From the NCBI GenBank assembly GCA_013390745.1, contig JACASX010000003.1, positions 62,001 to 126,000 of the forward strand: a DNA stretch of 64,000 bases, written 5' to 3'. How positions within the stretch are numbered: position 1 is the first letter of the stretch; every line of letters starts with the position of its first letter. A model generated the notes under the pieces. It had not been told where the DNA came from and searched no databases. It worked only from the letters and a program-made list of their open reading frames with translations. This stretch comes from Marine Group I thaumarchaeote. GTDB taxonomy: Archaea; Thermoproteota; Nitrososphaeria; Nitrososphaerales; Nitrosopumilaceae. A program made the translations under genes and the position numbers. Below, piece by piece: positions 1-9,299 of this stretch.

Positions 1-1
1 T

Positions 2-3000
2 TCAACATTTGCTGCAAACATAAAGTATGGTAAGGTGTACAATTTCACAAAAACTGCCATGCTGCAATTAAATGCAACCTCTCATGTGTACGAGTCAAGT
101 GACGGTGTATTTTTGAACACACAGGCAAAAAATGGCACAATTTCTATTTACAACTCTTTTTCTCCGAATTATGGTAATGCGTATGTTCTTGAAGGCAGAG
201 TAACAGGCGACTTGAAAATTGGAACAAGTCAAAAAAACTTTATCCAATCCAAAAGCGGGATTTATCATCTAGGTGCAATTCTTGCTTCTCATGTTGGAAA
301 ACTTCAGGTTCTGGTTGTTTTAGTAACTGATCCAAATCAAGCAGGAGTATACGACACCATTACGCCTGACATGTCAACTTCTTGGATGGACTTTACGAAG
401 AAAGAACAATCTAGACCAGATTATGACTTTGATTTTACTGACGAGACGCCGATTACCATTGGTAGCGGAAACGAATTCCTGGTTTATGATTCAGATGATG
501 ACGGAATCAATGATTATTCAGCAGGAACAGTAGGTGCAAGAGTAGTTGACATATACGGAATTATTTCAGACAAAGCAGAAATTGATGATAAGATAGGCGC
601 AGTTAACGGAACTTTGCTCCCTGCAATGGATAAGAACGGCAATTACTTTGGGGTAATGAACGATTTTTACGGACATGGTACTGCCACTTCTGCGACCATT
701 GCATCAAAGGGAAAAATGGAGTATGATATCTACAATGGCACCAAAAAATACACAATACTAGGTATTGCCCCAGACGTCAGCATACTTCCAGTAAAGTCGT
801 TGTGGTTTGGCGATGTGTTTTATGGATGGATGTGGGCTGCCGGGTTTGAAAACGAGGAAAGCAAGTGGATATACACAGGAGAGCCAAAAACAGATATTAT
901 TTCAAACAGCTGGGGCATTAGCAATTTTCCAAGCCTAGAGTATGCTCCGGGTCTGGACATCTCATCACACATCCTTAACGCACTGGTCATACCACAATCA
1001 CTTCATCAAAATTATACAGGTACAACGATAATATCAAGTGCTGGAAACTCGGGACATGGATATGGTACTATGGGCATGCCAGGCATCTCATCGTTTGGTA
1101 TCTCAGTTGGTGCGGTAACAAGTAACGATTTTGTTGGATATGGTCCATTCAAAGACCAGCCACGATTTGGTAACACAACTGACCATTCAGGTCATGTTGT
1201 TGATTTTTCAGCCAGAGGTCCAGGAGTAATTGGTGACCCCAAGCCGGATTTAATGAGTATTGGGGCATATAGCTTCGTTCCATCAGCCATAACAAAATAT
1301 TTATCGAAAGAGGGCGAGACTAGGGAACCATTTAGTGTTTTTGGCGGTACCAGCATGTCTGCGCCAATTGCTGCTGGGAGTGCGGCTCTCTTGGTTGAAA
1401 GTTTGAAAGAGAAATCAGTGAGCTATGATCCGTTTACGATTCGAAACCTGTTGATGTCATCTGCGGACGATCTGCACAACGATCCGTTGACACAGGGTGC
1501 AGGATTAGTAAATGCGCTAGATGCTGTAAGGATAGTGAATGGGCACGGAGGAAAATTTTTGGTGCATAACGATGCAACATTTTCAAACATAAAAGAAGTG
1601 ATTGACATTTCCTCATCATCATTTAATTTAGATTTATTTGGTATTGATGAATTTGGTCTTTCCGACAAGACATTCCCCATGACAAGTTGGTATGGTGGAA
1701 GATTGAATCCTGGGGAAGAATCTACCACCACTTTTACAATTGAAAATCCAAATAACTATACAATTAATGTTAAAATCAAACCAGAAACTCTAAAGTTAAT
1801 TGATACACTACAAATGAGCGGAGTCACCGAGCCTCATCTGCAAGACCAAATTTTAAATGAACCAGAAACATATAGACCAAATTACATCAAACTAGATGAC
1901 ATTCCAGCAGAGCATAGAATTTCTAATGAAACCAGCATAATCCATCCAGACTCTTCGCTCATGATACTGAACCTTCACTTTCCATTCAACACTTTCATGA
2001 ATCAGACGGACACAATTTATGCCGACGACTTGAAAATTTCCTCTTTGTATGTTTATGATTGGGAAGACAAAAACACAGATGATGAAATTTCAAGCGACGA
2101 GTTGTCGATGGTAAGCAGGGGCGGTTCTTGGGGAACAGTTCAGGAGATTCGCATATCCGACCCATTAGAAAAATTTGAAAACGAACCGGTTATCGGAGTG
2201 TATCCTGTGCCAACGAAATATTCTTTCTGGAAAGGAAATACAAACCAAAACTCGACATCAATGGATTATACTCTTTCCACAAGTTACTATCAAAATGTTT
2301 TGTGGGACGATATCACTGTATCAGGCGCGTTGGTTGACGATGAACTTACAATTTTTGCTAATGACTTCACTGATGTACGTGCTACACTTTCAGTGCCATC
2401 TGACAAACAGACAGGTGTTTATCAAGGATTTTTAAGTTTTGAAGGAAAATATCACAAAATTAATGCGCCTGTTTCATATGGTGTACTAGAAACGGTTAAG
2501 AAAGATGCAAAGCAAACTGTGATTTCTGGTTCGGCAGGTGGCGCCTTGTATGGAAATGGTTTCGTAAAGGGTGCCTTTGATATGACAAGCCGATACATGG
2601 CTGGTGACTGGAGGCAATATTATTTTGATATACAGGATAATACGATAAACTCTGCCACCATAGACTTTGAGTGGGAAAATGATAACACAAACTTTACTGT
2701 ATTTATGATTGACCCACAAGGGAAAATTATCCAGACAAATTTTCCGCCGGGAGTATTTGGTGAGTTTATGGGCTGGCCAACCAGCGATTGGCTTGGTACA
2801 TCCTCATTTAGTGGCGGCGGCACATTCTACCCTCTAAAAAACAAAGACAATACGTCCACTGTGCTGTTTGCGCCAATTAACCAGACTGGAATACATACGC
2901 TACTTGTCCATTCCACACTATTTGACGGTACATCAATAACAGAACCCATCTCACTTGCTGCAAAGTTTACTACGATTGTGCCTGACGAAAAATCCCCTGA

Positions 3001-3670
3001 AATAATATTCGAAGTTCCAGAACTCATAAACAAGACATTTGATATACTACCAGAGATAATTGAGAAAAATCCTGATTTTGCAAAGTATTATCTTGACGGG
3101 GAAGAACGGGAACAAGAACAGTTACCTTTAAGATTTGGAATGCTGCCTGACGGGAAGCATGACTTGAGAATACGTGCAAGCGACATAGTTGGCAATGACG
3201 CAGAAAAGACATTTTCATTTACCGTTGATAACACCCCCCCAGAAATCTTGGTGAAATCACCAATAAATGGGACGACAGTATCGCACTCGCTAAATATTGA
3301 TATAAAAGTAAAGGATGAAAATTTGGCTGAGGTTGGAGCTATTACCATTTTATTGCCTGATGGAGAATCCTTGGAGGACATAACATCTCATTCATTCAAT
3401 GTAACTAAAATTGATGACGGAGTATATGATCTGGAGATTATGGCTGTAGATCTTGCTGAAAACGAACAGACAAAGGTGATATCATTTAATGTTGATCATA
3501 CATTTGTTCAAGAATCACTTGTTATTTCCAAAGAAAAGGGGCAAGTTTCTGAAAACAGCTTGTTAATTATAATTACTGCTATTATTGCTGCAGCCATTGT
3601 GATCCCAATTATTTTCAAGAAAATTAGAAAAACTTCTACAGAAAATAAAATTTTGAAAGAAGATTTATAA
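2..3670 (+). CDS. Large secreted S8 (subtilisin-like) serine protease, 5' partial
   Basis: The reading frame is open to the window edge, so the true start lies upstream; at least 1,222 residues are seen. Counting from an internal GTG at 35, the S8 motifs are the GHGT block with His214, the SSAGNSG oxyanion block near residue 335, and GGTSMSAP with catalytic Ser440. The Asp block is probably near residue 150 (VYDSDDDG). A long beta-rich region with Ig-like segments follows. The protein ends in a hydrophobic helix (about residues 1170-1190) and a basic tail, so it is probably anchored outside the cell by its C-terminus. Export is inferred, because the N-terminus is missing. The substrate is unknown; extracellular protein breakdown or surface-protein processing would fit. 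Confidence 0.9.
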   Translation, partial: STFAANIKYGKVYNFTKTAMLQLNATSHVYESSDGVFLNTQAKNGTISIYNSFSPNYGNAYVLEGRVTGDLKIGTSQKNFIQSKSGIYHLGAILASHVGKLQVLVVLVTDPNQAGVYDTITPDMSTSWMDFTKKEQSRPDYDFDFTDETPITIGSGNEFLVYDSDDDGINDYSAGTVGARVVDIYGIISDKAEIDDKIGAVNGTLLPAMDKNGNYFGVMNDFYGHGTATSATIASKGKMEYDIYNGTKKYTILGIAPDVSILPVKSLWFGDVFYGWMWAAGFENEESKWIYTGEPKTDIISNSWGISNFPSLEYAPGLDISSHILNALVIPQSLHQNYTGTTIISSAGNSGHGYGTMGMPGISSFGISVGAVTSNDFVGYGPFKDQPRFGNTTDHSGHVVDFSARGPGVIGDPKPDLMSIGAYSFVPSAITKYLSKEGETREPFSVFGGTSMSAPIAAGSAALLVESLKEKSVSYDPFTIRNLLMSSADDLHNDPLTQGAGLVNALDAVRIVNGHGGKFLVHNDATFSNIKEVIDISSSSFNLDLFGIDEFGLSDKTFPMTSWYGGRLNPGEESTTTFTIENPNNYTINVKIKPETLKLIDTLQMSGVTEPHLQDQILNEPETYRPNYIKLDDIPAEHRISNETSIIHPDSSLMILNLHFPFNTFMNQTDTIYADDLKISSLYVYDWEDKNTDDEISSDELSMVSRGGSWGTVQEIRISDPLEKFENEPVIGVYPVPTKYSFWKGNTNQNSTSMDYTLSTSYYQNVLWDDITVSGALVDDELTIFANDFTDVRATLSVPSDKQTGVYQGFLSFEGKYHKINAPVSYGVLETVKKDAKQTVISGSAGGALYGNGFVKGAFDMTSRYMAGDWRQYYFDIQDNTINSATIDFEWENDNTNFTVFMIDPQGKIIQTNFPPGVFGEFMGWPTSDWLGTSSFSGGGTFYPLKNKDNTSTVLFAPINQTGIHTLLVHSTLFDGTSITEPISLAAKFTTIVPDEKSPEIIFEVPELINKTFDILPEIIEKNPDFAKYYLDGEEREQEQLPLRFGMLPDGKHDLRIRASDIVGNDAEKTFSFTVDNTPPEILVKSPINGTTVSHSLNIDIKVKDENLAEVGAITILLPDGESLEDITSHSFNVTKIDDGVYDLEIMAVDLAENEQTKVISFNVDHTFVQESLVISKEKGQVSENSLLIIITAIIAAAIVIPIIFKKIRKTSTENKILKEDL
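3664..3669 (+). promoter_or_regulatory. TATA-like box for the Rieske-cytochrome b operon
   Basis: TTTATA overlaps the 3' end of the protease gene and lies about 28 bp before the ATG at 3696. This is the spacing expected for a leaderless archaeal transcript. It is inferred from spacing only. Confidence 0.45.
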
Positions 3671-3695
3671 CTATTCTGGCGATACGTGAGCTTGA

Positions 3696-4298
3696 ATGTC
3701 TGAGCAGGAAAAAGGACCTGGCGGAATGTCCAGAAGAGATTTTCTCAAGCTTATGGGTGCTGCAGGAACATCTGTGGCTTTTGCACCTTTTGTTCCTTGG
3801 GGCAAGTTCATGCCCAATCCATCATCTGTAACTCTTGAAAAAGTACCTGTAATATTGCCTGATGGTACGCAGGCAAATCTTAACACTTTTCCAGTAAATC
3901 ACGCTGAGGTTATCACTTATCCAGAAACAGCCGATGAGGTTCTGAATGAGGAGGCTTTTAGAAAATGGCAGTTTATCCGACTTCCCGAAAAATTTGGGGG
4001 TGAAAGAAAAGATGTATCTTCATTTAGGGCATACAGTATGGTATGTCTTCATTTATGGTGTTTATGGAAATATTGGCCAGAGGAAGGACGAATGAGGGGA
4101 GAGTGTCCATGTCATGGAAGTATGTATGATGTTAAGACTGGCACTGCTTTCATAGGACCTGCATCTGTGCAAGCTCCTCCTTCAAACACACTTGCTCAAC
4201 TTGAATTTGAGGCTGATTCTGATGGATTTATGTTCATTTCTCCCCCAACATGGGGTGTAAACGACAATGGAGTTGTAGGATATGGCCGTTTCGCTTGA
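3696..4298 (+). CDS. Rieske iron-sulfur protein of a cytochrome bc-type complex
   Basis: A 200-residue Rieske subunit that would carry electrons from quinol oxidation at cytochrome b to a copper acceptor. The N-terminus has a Tat-type motif (SRRDFLK, residues 12-18) followed by a hydrophobic stretch that can serve as signal anchor. The 2Fe-2S ligands are Cys117, His119, Cys137 and His140, and Cys122 and Cys139 would form the usual disulfide. The first cluster loop reads CLHLWC, with Trp121 where most Rieske proteins have Gly. The gene overlaps the cytochrome b gene by 17 bp, so the two are translated together. Confidence 0.93.
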   Translation: MSEQEKGPGGMSRRDFLKLMGAAGTSVAFAPFVPWGKFMPNPSSVTLEKVPVILPDGTQANLNTFPVNHAEVITYPETADEVLNEEAFRKWQFIRLPEKFGGERKDVSSFRAYSMVCLHLWCLWKYWPEEGRMRGECPCHGSMYDVKTGTAFIGPASVQAPPSNTLAQLEFEADSDGFMFISPPTWGVNDNGVVGYGRFA

Positions 4299-5745
4299 GA
4301 GACAGAACGGTTTACTCACGTTCATTTACTGGATTTGGAATGAGTTAGATCGAACCATCTTTACTGCAATAAAGTTTTCATTTCCATCACGGTTTGTAAG
4401 TCCATTTGGATTTTTGGGAATGCTCACATTCATCATGTTCATTACTCTGGGCGTAACGGGCGCATTACTAATGTTCTATTACGAACCAATCATGACAAGG
4501 TCATGGGATAGCGTTGCGTTCATCAACAACGACGTGCCGTTTGGGTTTCATATTAGAAATCTCCATTATCATGGCTCAAACGCAATGGTAATGTTGGCCA
4601 TTCTTCACATGTATTATCAGTACTTTAGTGGTAGATACAAAATAAGAAATGAAGTTTTGTGGGTAACAGGTGTCATACTTGGCACTGTAACAATTCTTGA
4701 AGCATTTACTGGATATGATATAATCTTCAGTGAAAGAGCGGAGCTTGCAATCAGCATTGCAGCATCGCTTACCAACTCGATACCTATAGCTGGACCCATG
4801 ATTCGTGAACTGGCGTTTGGTGCTGGTTTTCATGACTTTGTACTTCGGTTCTATGCACAACATGTTTTCATTTTGCCCATCGTCATGCTCGGACTAATGG
4901 CAGTTCATTTCCCACGGTTCTTGGTGTTTGATGTACCAATGGTTATGGCAATATGTGGTGCAATGTGTCTGGCTGGCGGTGTCTTCCCTGTTGACTTGGG
5001 TTTCAAGTTTGAACCAACTGTGCCACCTGGAATTACTGTTCCGGAATGGTATCTAACAGCACTTTATGCATTTTTGAGGACACAGTATGACAAGTTTCTT
5101 ACTGGAGTGCTGTGGCCAGCACTGTTCATAGGAATATTATTACTTACGCCATTTTTGGACCGATACAAAAAGTTCTCATGGAAAGACCGTCCTTGGATTA
5201 CTGCCATTGGTATTACTGGAATTTCCCAGATATTGGTAACCACATACTGGGGATTTTACATTCCGCCAGACACCACAATCCCACTAGTAGAAAGGCTGGT
5301 AATTGATCCGGTTAACTTGTATCTTGTTATGATACTGCTTGTGCCACTTAGCTTTGGGTTCACACTAATGATGATTCATCTTGCAAAGGATGCGGAAAGG
5401 AAGGCAAAGCTTGCCAAGGCAAATGGACCAAAGAAGGTGTCTGAAATCAAGCTATCAATAAAATGGACAAACTGGATGCTTGTTGCCTTGCTTGCCTTCC
5501 AAGTCTTCCTTAACATAGCTGCGTATAATGCGTTCTTGTCTGGCATGAACAACGTTAACTTATGGATAACAGGTGTCATATTGATTACATTTGCTGGATT
5601 CTTCCATCTTTACCGATATGCCATGGCTCAATCAAAAAACATACCAAAACCTCCAAAGTTTCCTACTACGAAGCAGATAGAAACTTCACAAGAATCATTG
5701 CCACAAACGGATGTATTACCAAAAATATCTGAGGAAAAACCATGA
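4282..5745 (+). CDS. Cytochrome b (b6 and subunit IV halves fused), quinol-oxidising complex
   Basis: A 487-residue polytopic membrane protein. The haem-binding helices show paired histidines (LHYHGSN and LHMYYQYF in the first pair of segments, YAQHVFILP and AVHF in the second). The Qo-site PEWY motif appears as VPEWYLTALYAF in the second half. Both the b6-like N-terminal half and the subunit-IV-like C-terminal half are present, and the C-terminus adds hydrophobic segments and a charged tail beyond a typical cytochrome b of about 400 residues. It is flanked by Rieske and cupredoxin genes with overlapping ends, giving a complex III analogue. Confidence 0.93.
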   Translation: MAVSLERQNGLLTFIYWIWNELDRTIFTAIKFSFPSRFVSPFGFLGMLTFIMFITLGVTGALLMFYYEPIMTRSWDSVAFINNDVPFGFHIRNLHYHGSNAMVMLAILHMYYQYFSGRYKIRNEVLWVTGVILGTVTILEAFTGYDIIFSERAELAISIAASLTNSIPIAGPMIRELAFGAGFHDFVLRFYAQHVFILPIVMLGLMAVHFPRFLVFDVPMVMAICGAMCLAGGVFPVDLGFKFEPTVPPGITVPEWYLTALYAFLRTQYDKFLTGVLWPALFIGILLLTPFLDRYKKFSWKDRPWITAIGITGISQILVTTYWGFYIPPDTTIPLVERLVIDPVNLYLVMILLVPLSFGFTLMMIHLAKDAERKAKLAKANGPKKVSEIKLSIKWTNWMLVALLAFQVFLNIAAYNAFLSGMNNVNLWITGVILITFAGFFHLYRYAMAQSKNIPKPPKFPTTKQIETSQESLPQTDVLPKISEEKP

Positions 5746-6218
5746 GCACAGTTTCAGGTAGTCAGTATGGAGTAGGTCTGATTACGCTTTTGGTTGCAGC
5801 ATCAATAGGAATTGGTTACTACCAAATGTTTTACCTACCAGAGATGCTTGCAACACCAGATGTTGATGAGCATGTTTTACATCCTGTCAAATCCACTATA
5901 ATTGAGATGATTTTAGGATCTTCAAATGCTGACCAGCAGGACAATTATGTACCAAAACTGGTCAACTTGCAATTGAGCATTGACAATCATGTCATATGGG
6001 ACAATGTAGATGAGACTGCCCACACGGTCACACCCGACCATCGCTATACTGATGGCTATAGTGGTGACTTTGGTTCTGCAGGTGTCGTTAAACCGGGAGA
6101 AACATATGAATTCCTATTTACAGAGGCGCCACCAAACACACCGGTAACCATTGCATACCATTGTGATCCACATCCTTGGATGACTGGAACGGTTGTAGTG
6201 TCACAGGCTAGATTTTAG
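5742..6218 (+). CDS. Membrane-anchored blue-copper (plastocyanin-like) protein
   Basis: A 158-residue type 1 copper protein. It has an N-terminal membrane segment (about residues 11-30) and a cupredoxin fold with ligands His94 (TAHTV), Cys141, His144 and Met147 (CDPHPWM). It overlaps the cytochrome b stop by 4 bp (ATGA). The position suggests it accepts electrons from the Rieske centre in place of a soluble cytochrome c, as proposed for the copper-based chain of ammonia-oxidising archaea. Its gene ends 4 bp into the convergent downstream gene. Confidence 0.93.
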   Translation: MSTVSGSQYGVGLITLLVAASIGIGYYQMFYLPEMLATPDVDEHVLHPVKSTIIEMILGSSNADQQDNYVPKLVNLQLSIDNHVIWDNVDETAHTVTPDHRYTDGYSGDFGSAGVVKPGETYEFLFTEAPPNTPVTIAYHCDPHPWMTGTVVVSQARF

Positions 6219-6565
6219 GCTGAAAACTTTGCAAACAGCTGATCACTTTCTACTTCCTTATGTTGTTCTATAATTGAAGCACGAAACTTTACGTCATGTG
6301 ACTGTTCGGGTTCAAATTCAATTACTGCAGTAAACTGTGCCTTATTATCTGGCATTACATCTCTGCTAATGAATAGTCGTGAAACATTGTCGGAAATTTT
6401 TTCATCGTTATATGACTTGTAAACTATTAGTTTGTTTGAACCTATAATCAGAGTATTAATAACAACACCATCATACGCACCAGGATAGTTTACGGTTACA
6501 TGTCCCTTAATTTCAGAGTTAGGTTTTATGTTTAGATTGTCTAATACAAGTTTGATGTATTTCAT
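6215..6565 (-). CDS. Conserved-looking small beta protein, function unknown
   Basis: A 116-residue protein with no signal peptide or membrane helix. The sequence alternates short beta-like stretches around IKGHVTVNYPGAYDG and ends in a charged region. The pattern (extended strands, a G-x-V-x-V-x-Y motif near residue 22, late E-x-E-P) faintly recalls arrestin or Spo0M-like beta sandwiches, but this is weak. It converges on the cupredoxin gene with a 4 bp overlap and stands apart from the tRNA-Arg upstream. I do not recognise the family. Confidence 0.65.
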   Translation of the reverse strand: MKYIKLVLDNLNIKPNSEIKGHVTVNYPGAYDGVVINTLIIGSNKLIVYKSYNDEKISDNVSRLFISRDVMPDNKAQFTAVIEFEPEQSHDVKFRASIIEQHKEVESDQLFAKFSA

Positions 6566-6613
6566 TGTTGTTGAATAATTTAGTTGGAATAAATAATTTT
6601 GTTAAGATAATAA

Positions 6614-6688
6614 TGGGCCCAAAGGGCTTCGATCCCTTGACCATTGGATTAGAAGTCCAACACTCTATCCAAGCTGAGCTATGAGCCC
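6614..6688 (-). tRNA. tRNA-Arg (anticodon TCT)
   Basis: A 75-base cloverleaf. The acceptor GGGCTCA pairs with TGGGCCC (one G-T), the D arm is GCTC/GAGT, the anticodon stem is TTGGA/TCCAA, and the loop CTTCTAA gives TCT. The T arm is AAGGG/CCCTT. The discriminator is A and CCA is not encoded. No intron is seen. Confidence 0.93.
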
Positions 6689-6722
6689 AAGAATCAAAAA
6701 ATTTTTTACTTTATTAAGGGTT

Positions 6723-7571
6723 TTATAGCCACTTTTTTTTGTTCAAATCCCTTTCCATTTTATAGAGAAATTGTTGAGAATATCCGGCATACTTTCCAAA
6801 ATGATTCAAAACATCCTGATGGATATTTTCATATCTATTTTTTGATATAGTTTTTTTAGCCATACGAAAGTTCTCGGAATAATATTTTTGTAGAATTTTT
6901 ACTATCCATGTATCTAAAGGAAATGCTCCAAGTTTTTCAAGAGAAAACAACATAACACAATCCGCCACCTTGTCTCCAATTCCAGGTAGTTTTAAAAGCA
7001 ATTCCTTGCATTTTCCATATTCGGCTTTTTTTAACTCATCAAAATCAATCTCTCTTGAAGCAATGAGGCGAGATGCGTCTAAAACATATTTTGATCTATA
7101 TCCCAGTTTACATTCTTGGAGATCTTGCAATGTAGCATTTGCAAGCATTTTGGGTGTAGGAAATAGAAAAAACTCTCTTTTTTGGAACCTAACTTTAGTA
7201 CCAAATTTTATACATAATTTTTGGAGTCGCATTCTGATATTTGGTATATTTGAATTTGCTGAAATAATAAATGAAATACAGCATTGAAAAGGATCTTGTC
7301 TTGTAACACGTAGTCCTGGGTAGTACTTACTCGCCTTTTTCACAATTTTGTCCTTTGTAATATTTTTTAGGATTTTTCTGTAGTTATCATCTTCTCGGAA
7401 AAAATTTTTTGGCTTTTTTGAAAATGTTATAATTTCAAATGGTTTCTGCTTTGCCATAATTACATCATGACCATCAATTACAAACCATTCATTTCCATAA
7501 TTTTCCCACAAGAAAATCTGACCGCTGTTGATAGTTTCGTGTATGTTGATATCGGTATGAAGATCAGGCAT
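6723..7571 (-). CDS. ogg: 8-oxoguanine DNA glycosylase/AP lyase, OGG1-type HhH-GPD protein
   Basis: A 282-residue base-excision repair enzyme. The N-terminal part (about 1-85) matches the OGG1 beta domain. The helix-hairpin-helix LPGIGDKVADC near residues 195-205 supplies the catalytic lysine (Lys201), and FPLDTWI gives the catalytic aspartate (Asp220). The length and the presence of the N-terminal domain fit OGG1 better than the shorter archaeal AGOG or Ogg2 families. It follows the beta-CASP nuclease gene by one base on the same strand, so the two are probably co-transcribed. Confidence 0.87.
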   Translation of the reverse strand: MPDLHTDINIHETINSGQIFLWENYGNEWFVIDGHDVIMAKQKPFEIITFSKKPKNFFREDDNYRKILKNITKDKIVKKASKYYPGLRVTRQDPFQCCISFIISANSNIPNIRMRLQKLCIKFGTKVRFQKREFFLFPTPKMLANATLQDLQECKLGYRSKYVLDASRLIASREIDFDELKKAEYGKCKELLLKLPGIGDKVADCVMLFSLEKLGAFPLDTWIVKILQKYYSENFRMAKKTISKNRYENIHQDVLNHFGKYAGYSQQFLYKMERDLNKKKWL

Positions 7572-7572
7572 A

Positions 7573-8847
7573 TTACACGGCTATCTCTTCGCCAAGTTTT
7601 GGTGCATACGCATCAAGACCAAACTTTTCTTGAATCTCTTCTGCAAATTTTGTGCAAGAATTTTCATCGCCATGTACAGTTAAGACTTTAGGATCTCCTT
7701 TGATATTTTTTATCATATCAAAGAGTGCAGTCCTATCTCCATGACCGGAAAATTGAAATTGTCTTACAGTGGCTTTTACCTTCATATCTTTCCCGCGAGT
7801 AGAAATCTTCCCTGTCTCTAACATTTTTTTTCCTGGTGTACCTTCTGCTTGATATGAAACCATCGCAACTCCATTCTTGTCATTAGAGGCAATCTCTTGC
7901 ATGTAAAATACAGCGTTTCCACCTACCAACATGCCAGCAGGAGAAATTACAACGCAAGGTTCTGAAATTGCCTTTTTTCTATCGCCATGATCTCTTATCA
8001 AAAAGGCATCGTTGATTGCATCGGCAAATATGTTTACGTCTTTTAGATATTCAGGATAGCGAAACATGATATCGTTTACCTTTAATGCCATACCATCCAT
8101 AACCACCGGATATTTGAAATTTGCATTCTTCAACACGCACGCAATCTCTTGCGATCTTTCAACAGAAAATGAAGGAACGAATAATATTCCTTTTCTGTCC
8201 ATAACTTCATTTGCAAATTCAATTAAACTGTTTTCTGATTCCTTTCGTGGCATTTGATCGGTTTGCGAATAGGTACTTTCTGTGATCAAGATGTCTATAT
8301 CTCCTATGTCAAAGTCTGCTTTGGGTAACATCCTTGAACCGTTGGGATTAATGTCTCCCGTGTAAAATAGTCGTTTATCATTAGCTTCTACAAGTACTGT
8401 GCTACCGCCTATTACATGACCAGAAGATCGTAATTCGAATGTAGCATTTCCAACCTTTACAGGTTCCTTAAATCTAATCTCCTTGGAGTTTCTGAGCATA
8501 CTGTTAACATGACCATTATGAAATGAGTGCTTGTTTTTTTCAATCTTCAGCATATCTTCAATCAGTAGCATACTTAGATCAAGGGTTGGGGATGTACAGT
8601 AGACGCTAGTATTACCCCCATTAAACAAAGCTGGAACACATCCAGAATGATCCAAATGAGCATGAGTGATTACTGCAGCATCTACATCTTTTGGTTTAAC
8701 ATGGAGTGGATATAGAGGAGGATCATTACGTTTTTTACTAAACATAACACCATAATCTAAAAGTAAATTTGTACCATCACAATTTACAAGAAATCCCGAT
8801 CTACCAACTTCACCAGCTGCACCCAAAACTTTTATCTTCACGCCCAA
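7573..8847 (-). CDS. Beta-CASP metallo-beta-lactamase ribonuclease (aCPSF2-like)
   Basis: A 424-residue RNA nuclease. The metal site motif HAHLDHSGC lies near residue 61. Further metal and beta-CASP motifs include SGHVIGGS, YTGDINPNG and FQFSGHGD near the C-terminus. It has no N-terminal KH domains, which separates it from aCPSF1, the transcription-termination factor, and places it with the shorter aCPSF2 group. The role would be RNA processing or decay. It is the first gene of a two-gene unit with the OGG homologue and is divergent from the small gene at 8952. Confidence 0.88.
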   Translation of the reverse strand: MGVKIKVLGAAGEVGRSGFLVNCDGTNLLLDYGVMFSKKRNDPPLYPLHVKPKDVDAAVITHAHLDHSGCVPALFNGGNTSVYCTSPTLDLSMLLIEDMLKIEKNKHSFHNGHVNSMLRNSKEIRFKEPVKVGNATFELRSSGHVIGGSTVLVEANDKRLFYTGDINPNGSRMLPKADFDIGDIDILITESTYSQTDQMPRKESENSLIEFANEVMDRKGILFVPSFSVERSQEIACVLKNANFKYPVVMDGMALKVNDIMFRYPEYLKDVNIFADAINDAFLIRDHGDRKKAISEPCVVISPAGMLVGGNAVFYMQEIASNDKNGVAMVSYQAEGTPGKKMLETGKISTRGKDMKVKATVRQFQFSGHGDRTALFDMIKNIKGDPKVLTVHGDENSCTKFAEEIQEKFGLDAYAPKLGEEIAV

Positions 8848-8918
8848 AATTCTGAGTCTGCACCTTAAAGTCTTCTTAACATTTATGATTAAATTACGAT
8901 CTGGAAAATCAGCCCAAC

Positions 8919-8926
8919 CTTTAATT
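8919..8926 (+). promoter_or_regulatory. TATA-like box for the small gene at 8952
   Basis: CTTTAATT is centred about 29 bp before the ATG at 8952. It therefore supports that ATG over the in-frame GTG at 8928, which would lie almost on the box. Confidence 0.4.
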
Positions 8927-8951
8927 AGTGCTAGCTAAGATCAGATCAAAC

Positions 8952-9164
8952 ATGGGAAGAACTTATGCAGAATGGGAAGCCACACAAGATAAGGCACTTG
9001 TAGCAAAGGTTCGCGCAGGTGATGAGGCTAACAAACCACTATTAAACCAGGTTAACTGGATTTGGGTGAAAAATCTGATGGATAAAAAAGCAGATCTAAA
9101 TCCAACCTCAGCCGAGTTATTGGACTGGGTAACCTCTGGTCAAATAGAAGCAATGCGAAAATAA
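8952..9164 (+). CDS. Small conserved-looking protein of unknown function
   Basis: A 70-residue soluble protein beginning MGRTYAEWEATQDKAL. The ATG at 8952 is preferred to GTG at 8928 because a TATA-like box sits about 29 bp upstream, which fits a leaderless mRNA. The sequence looks helical and is rich in Trp for its size (four Trp, including VNWIWVKNL). It has no cysteines or membrane segment. The gene stands alone between a divergent nuclease gene and a ferredoxin gene that has its own promoter. I do not recognise it. Confidence 0.72.
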   Translation: MGRTYAEWEATQDKALVAKVRAGDEANKPLLNQVNWIWVKNLMDKKADLNPTSAELLDWVTSGQIEAMRK

Positions 9165-9261
9165 ACGTGAAATTTACGTATTCTTTTTGTTTTTTATTTA
9201 ACACTAGTTATGCCTAACCGATCAAATTCTAACATAACCGTGTTATGATTTTCGATGATGG

Positions 9262-9269
9262 TTTAAATA
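9262..9269 (+). promoter_or_regulatory. TATA box of the ferredoxin gene
   Basis: TTTAAATA lies about 31-38 bp before the ATG at 9300 in a 135-bp spacer, which points to a very short or absent 5' leader. Confidence 0.5.
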
Positions 9270-9299
9270 GCAAAAATGAAGTTTTAATATGAATAAGAA

